Source: Enterococcus sp. RIT-PI-f (GTDB taxonomy: Bacteria; Bacillota; Bacilli; Lactobacillales; Enterococcaceae). From it: DNA of 64,000 bases. The DNA is taken from assembly GCF_001297065.1 (NCBI RefSeq), contig NZ_LHOX01000001.1:17992-81991 (forward strand), written 5' to 3'. Below, piece after piece: positions 61,584 to 64,000 of this stretch. Position numbers and translations under genes: made by a program. The notes below the pieces were generated by a model. It did not search any database. It saw only the letters and a program-made list of their open reading frames with translations, and was not told where the DNA came from. Each line of letters opens with the position of its first letter. Positions within the stretch are counted from its first letter, which is position 1.

Positions 61584-62939
61584 TTATATTAAAAACTCAG
61601 TATAATCTAAAAATTTGTTGTATATTCCTATTGTGCTTATCAATTCCAGAATAAGTTCTTCTTTCTTTTCAGGATATTTTTTAGTTTCAATTAATAATCC
61701 TAATAATTGAAGGGTACTTATTAAACAGTGTTCTCTTTTAGTACAATAATCTAGCATTTGATTCGGAAATGTATCTTCATTTCTAAATGTTAAATCCTTC
61801 TCTCTAAATCCATTTACAATCAAAATAGCTTTTGCTTTCTTATCTTCTTTTTCATAAAATTCGGAAACCCATTTTTCTAATTGAGCTCCATGTTTTTCAG
61901 CAGAACTACCTTTAATCCCTTTTATTTCTGTTACTATATCATTTTCCTGAAATTCAAAAATACCATCTGCTCTATTATGTTCAACTGGTTTATTTTTAAA
62001 TCCTAAATCGTGAAGAACCTTATAAACTATATTCTCCAATTCTTTCCCGGTAGAAGTAAACATTAATTTATAGGATTGCAAATTCAATAAATCAGCAATC
62101 ATTTCTTCTTTTTTTATCTCTAATTCTTCTAACTGCTTTTCTATATTGTCTAATTCATTTACTTTTTCTTGTTCATTTAAAATATAGTATTTATTTGTCC
62201 ATTCAGGAAGTTGAAATTCTGAAATATTAATTCTCAATTCTTCTTCTAACTCATCAATTACATGAAGAAATTCATTAATCATTTTCCTATAATCAGTTTG
62301 ACTAGAACAATTTACATCATCAAAATTAAAAGGATAAATAATTAGTTTTCCTTCACCTACTGAAAATGACTCGGAAATTCTTTTATCTGTTTGCGGAATA
62401 CTAGCAATATGTTCTCCAGTTTCTTTTGATTCAAAATAAACATGATATAAATAACTCATTTTATTAATATTATATAAATTCTCATATGCATTTTGAGTCG
62501 TGTAGTCTATTCTCCCTCCAACACTTGTTGTTGTGAAAATCTTTATTGGCAATAAAGCCAATAAATTTAATTGATTAACTATATGAGTTTCTCGTCTGTT
62601 TTTTCCAGTCCCCGAAAATTCTTTTTCTCCTGTATAAACATTAATCAATGGTACCCTTGGTAAATTTACATACACTGTTTTTCCCATTCTTAAAAATTCA
62701 TCTATTTCTTTTTTTACTCTTTTAAAATCTGAAACAAACTTAAATGAATCTCGATTAGTTAATGTTGGATTTCCGTTAAAATCGGCACCTTTATTATAAC
62801 TTTCTGTTATTCGATTTAAATCTAGTAAAACTATATCATAATCATATAGTGAATAATTATCATTAAAATCAATTACATCAATATTCTTAAATTCTAATCC
62901 ATTAAAGCTTACAGACATTCCTAATATATTATTTTTCAT
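61584..62939 (-). CDS. Unknown protein with C-terminal PD-(D/E)XK-like nuclease domain
   Basis: The 451-residue protein is Asn/Ile/Lys-rich. Residues about 1-220 look like an alpha/beta domain (YDIVLLDLN, GKTVYVNLPRVPL, EGKLIIYPFN). Residues about 255-295 form a coiled coil. The C-terminal part carries ADGIFEF followed by DIVTEIKG, the Asp...Glu-x-Lys pattern of PD-(D/E)XK nucleases, preceded by a helix with Glu (GKELENIVYKVL). This three-part architecture suggests a restriction-like or sensor-triggered nuclease. It lies 18 bp downstream of another unknown gene. I do not recognise a named system. Confidence 0.7.
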   Translation of the reverse strand: MKNNILGMSVSFNGLEFKNIDVIDFNDNYSLYDYDIVLLDLNRITESYNKGADFNGNPTLTNRDSFKFVSDFKRVKKEIDEFLRMGKTVYVNLPRVPLINVYTGEKEFSGTGKNRRETHIVNQLNLLALLPIKIFTTTSVGGRIDYTTQNAYENLYNINKMSYLYHVYFESKETGEHIASIPQTDKRISESFSVGEGKLIIYPFNFDDVNCSSQTDYRKMINEFLHVIDELEEELRINISEFQLPEWTNKYYILNEQEKVNELDNIEKQLEELEIKKEEMIADLLNLQSYKLMFTSTGKELENIVYKVLHDLGFKNKPVEHNRADGIFEFQENDIVTEIKGIKGSSAEKHGAQLEKWVSEFYEKEDKKAKAILIVNGFREKDLTFRNEDTFPNQMLDYCTKREHCLISTLQLLGLLIETKKYPEKKEELILELISTIGIYNKFLDYTEFLI

Positions 62940-62957
62940 TAGTAAACCTCCAAATGA

Positions 62958-64000
62958 TTAATTAACTTTGACAACTTTCTGTTTCTTGTGAGGATTACTT
63001 CTCGATATTATTTCATATTCTATTTCTACACAAACATTATCATAATTAAAAAGTAATACTGAAGGAAAACTTATACTAGTGTATTGTTTAAGTTCTTCAA
63101 AATGATATTTTTGAACTATATAACCATTTTCTTCATATTCATTATAACATTCTATTTTTTTATGCTCTTTAAAATAATCTTCTTTCAAATCATTGTACTT
63201 TGGAGTATTATCATAACCTGGAAATGATGGTAGTTGGTATCTTGGTAACGTTGCTCCAATTGGGTATCTATATGAATTTATTTCTACTGAATTTATATCA
63301 CCAAATATATTAGGAATAAATTCAGTATCTAGAATTTCCTCAATAATACTTGGACCTGGAGGTAGAAGTTCTTCAGATTTCATATAAACATTACTTGGGA
63401 ATTTCAATGTTAAAGTTATATCATTTTCAAATATCGTTCCTTGATTGGAAAGTGCTAGTCTTACAAATTTCAGTTGTTTAAATTGTTCTAAATATGTAAT
63501 CCAATCTAAATACGCATATATCTCAAATACTAAATTTTTAATTTCCTTTTGCTTCTCTTTTTCCTGATCTGAACCTGATAATAAATATTTCGAACCACCT
63601 AAACCACCCATATATGATAAGTTAGCACTAGTTTTTAGATTACCAACATGAAAAAATGTTGTTTTTAAATTAATGTTTTCTGATTTTGAAAATTCTGTAA
63701 TTACTTCAATTTCCTCTTCAGAAAAAATATATGGAGTAGAAGTAAGAAAATTGGCTTTAGGTATTTCTACTAATCCGTTCGTATTTGTTTTTTCTTGGAC
63801 TAAATCAGAACCTACCTCCAGATTATTTATTCTTTCAATTCTTTTTAATATAGGCATTTTAGAATTCTTTATAATATTATCTGTTATATTATAAATATTG
63901 TAACTTCTAATATCTTCTACTAATTTTTTATTTTCTACTCCCGAAACTATTAAATCTGATTTGTTTGCGTATGATTGTTTTTCTTTTTCATTATTTTGAG
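62958..64000 (-). CDS. Unknown protein, partial, partner of the nuclease gene
   Basis: The frame stays open through the right edge: codons continue upstream of the Met at 63857 without a stop (YANKSDLIVSGVENKKLVED), so the start lies outside the window. The visible 347 residues have an acidic helical middle (KEKQKEIKNLVFEIYAYLDW) and a beta-rich C-terminal part (RLALSNQGTIFENDITLTLK) of the kind found in tails of some multidomain NTPase or Schlafen-like proteins, a weak resemblance. It is co-directional with the nuclease-like gene and likely forms an operon with it. The function is unknown. Confidence 0.6.
   Translation of the reverse strand, partial: QNNEKEKQSYANKSDLIVSGVENKKLVEDIRSYNIYNITDNIIKNSKMPILKRIERINNLEVGSDLVQEKTNTNGLVEIPKANFLTSTPYIFSEEEIEVITEFSKSENINLKTTFFHVGNLKTSANLSYMGGLGGSKYLLSGSDQEKEKQKEIKNLVFEIYAYLDWITYLEQFKQLKFVRLALSNQGTIFENDITLTLKFPSNVYMKSEELLPPGPSIIEEILDTEFIPNIFGDINSVEINSYRYPIGATLPRYQLPSFPGYDNTPKYNDLKEDYFKEHKKIECYNEYEENGYIVQKYHFEELKQYTSISFPSVLLFNYDNVCVEIEYEIISRSNPHKKQKVVKVN

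Noticed and set aside
1..64000. CRISPR array, tRNA or rRNA genes
   Set aside because: No regularly spaced repeats and no tRNA or rRNA signature were seen by reading; a dedicated search was not possible.

Overview
The window reads as chromosome of a low-GC lactic acid bacterium, most likely an Enterococcus. Pointers are the strong AAGGAGG-type ribosome sites, intrinsic terminators after most operons, CcpA (cre) and LacI-type sugar control, PTS and PRD regulation, a phosphoketolase, and a toxin fragment very close to enterococcal Txe. A D-arabitol/xylitol-like PTS locus plus molybdenum-enzyme genes would suit the E. avium group, but that is only a guess. No tRNA, rRNA or CRISPR array was seen.

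Layout. 1-3.4 kb is a decayed accessory region: a broken MutT gene, fragments of small secreted proteins, an intact secreted-precursor/small-membrane-protein pair that looks bacteriocin-like, a 62-bp direct repeat, a rhodanese gene and an Axe-Txe remnant. 3.4-15 kb holds ordinary small operons: LysR with cupin/CMD/MFS, three hypothetical membrane proteins, a quinone oxidoreductase, a deoxyribosyltransferase-like/cytidine deaminase pair, an orphan antitoxin, MarR with threonine aldolase, and a Ca2+ P-type ATPase. 15-24.4 kb is a catabolic operon (DUF1537 kinase, Fe-ADH, PdxA2-type dehydrogenase, sialidase-fold hydrolase, DapA-type aldolase, SLC13 carrier, VOC protein) read divergently from a PrpR_N-type activator; I take it as an acid-sugar pathway whose substrate is not obvious.

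24.8-29.4 kb has an amino-acid ABC transporter behind an elaborate leader (Tyr/Phe-rich peptide, alternative stems, terminator) and an ECF sigma/DUF4179 pair. 29.9-37.9 kb combines a Gat-type PTS, a zinc dehydrogenase, a PRD regulator and a divergent phosphoketolase, best read as pentitol use. 38.3-45.4 kb is a fructo-oligosaccharide operon (ABC importer without its own ATPase, GH32 enzyme, fructokinase, LacI regulator) with two matching operators at its promoter. After a MATE gene and a broken AbiEi antitoxin gene, 47.8-60.8 kb is a molybdenum module: moaA-moaD-moaE, moeB-mogA, a mobB-moaC fusion with moeA, mobA, and one long operon joining a NasA/NapA-like molybdoenzyme, a four-cluster ferredoxin, a NirB-like FAD oxidoreductase, a TDT/SLAC1-type transporter and modABC. 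Together these make the cofactor, import molybdate and probably reduce nitrate with NADH.

60.8-64 kb is visibly more A+T-rich: IS-like debris, then two unrecognised genes, one ending in a PD-(D/E)XK-like nuclease domain, continuing off the right edge. This looks like a transferred, possibly defensive island. Three toxin-antitoxin loci in the window have all lost their toxin function.
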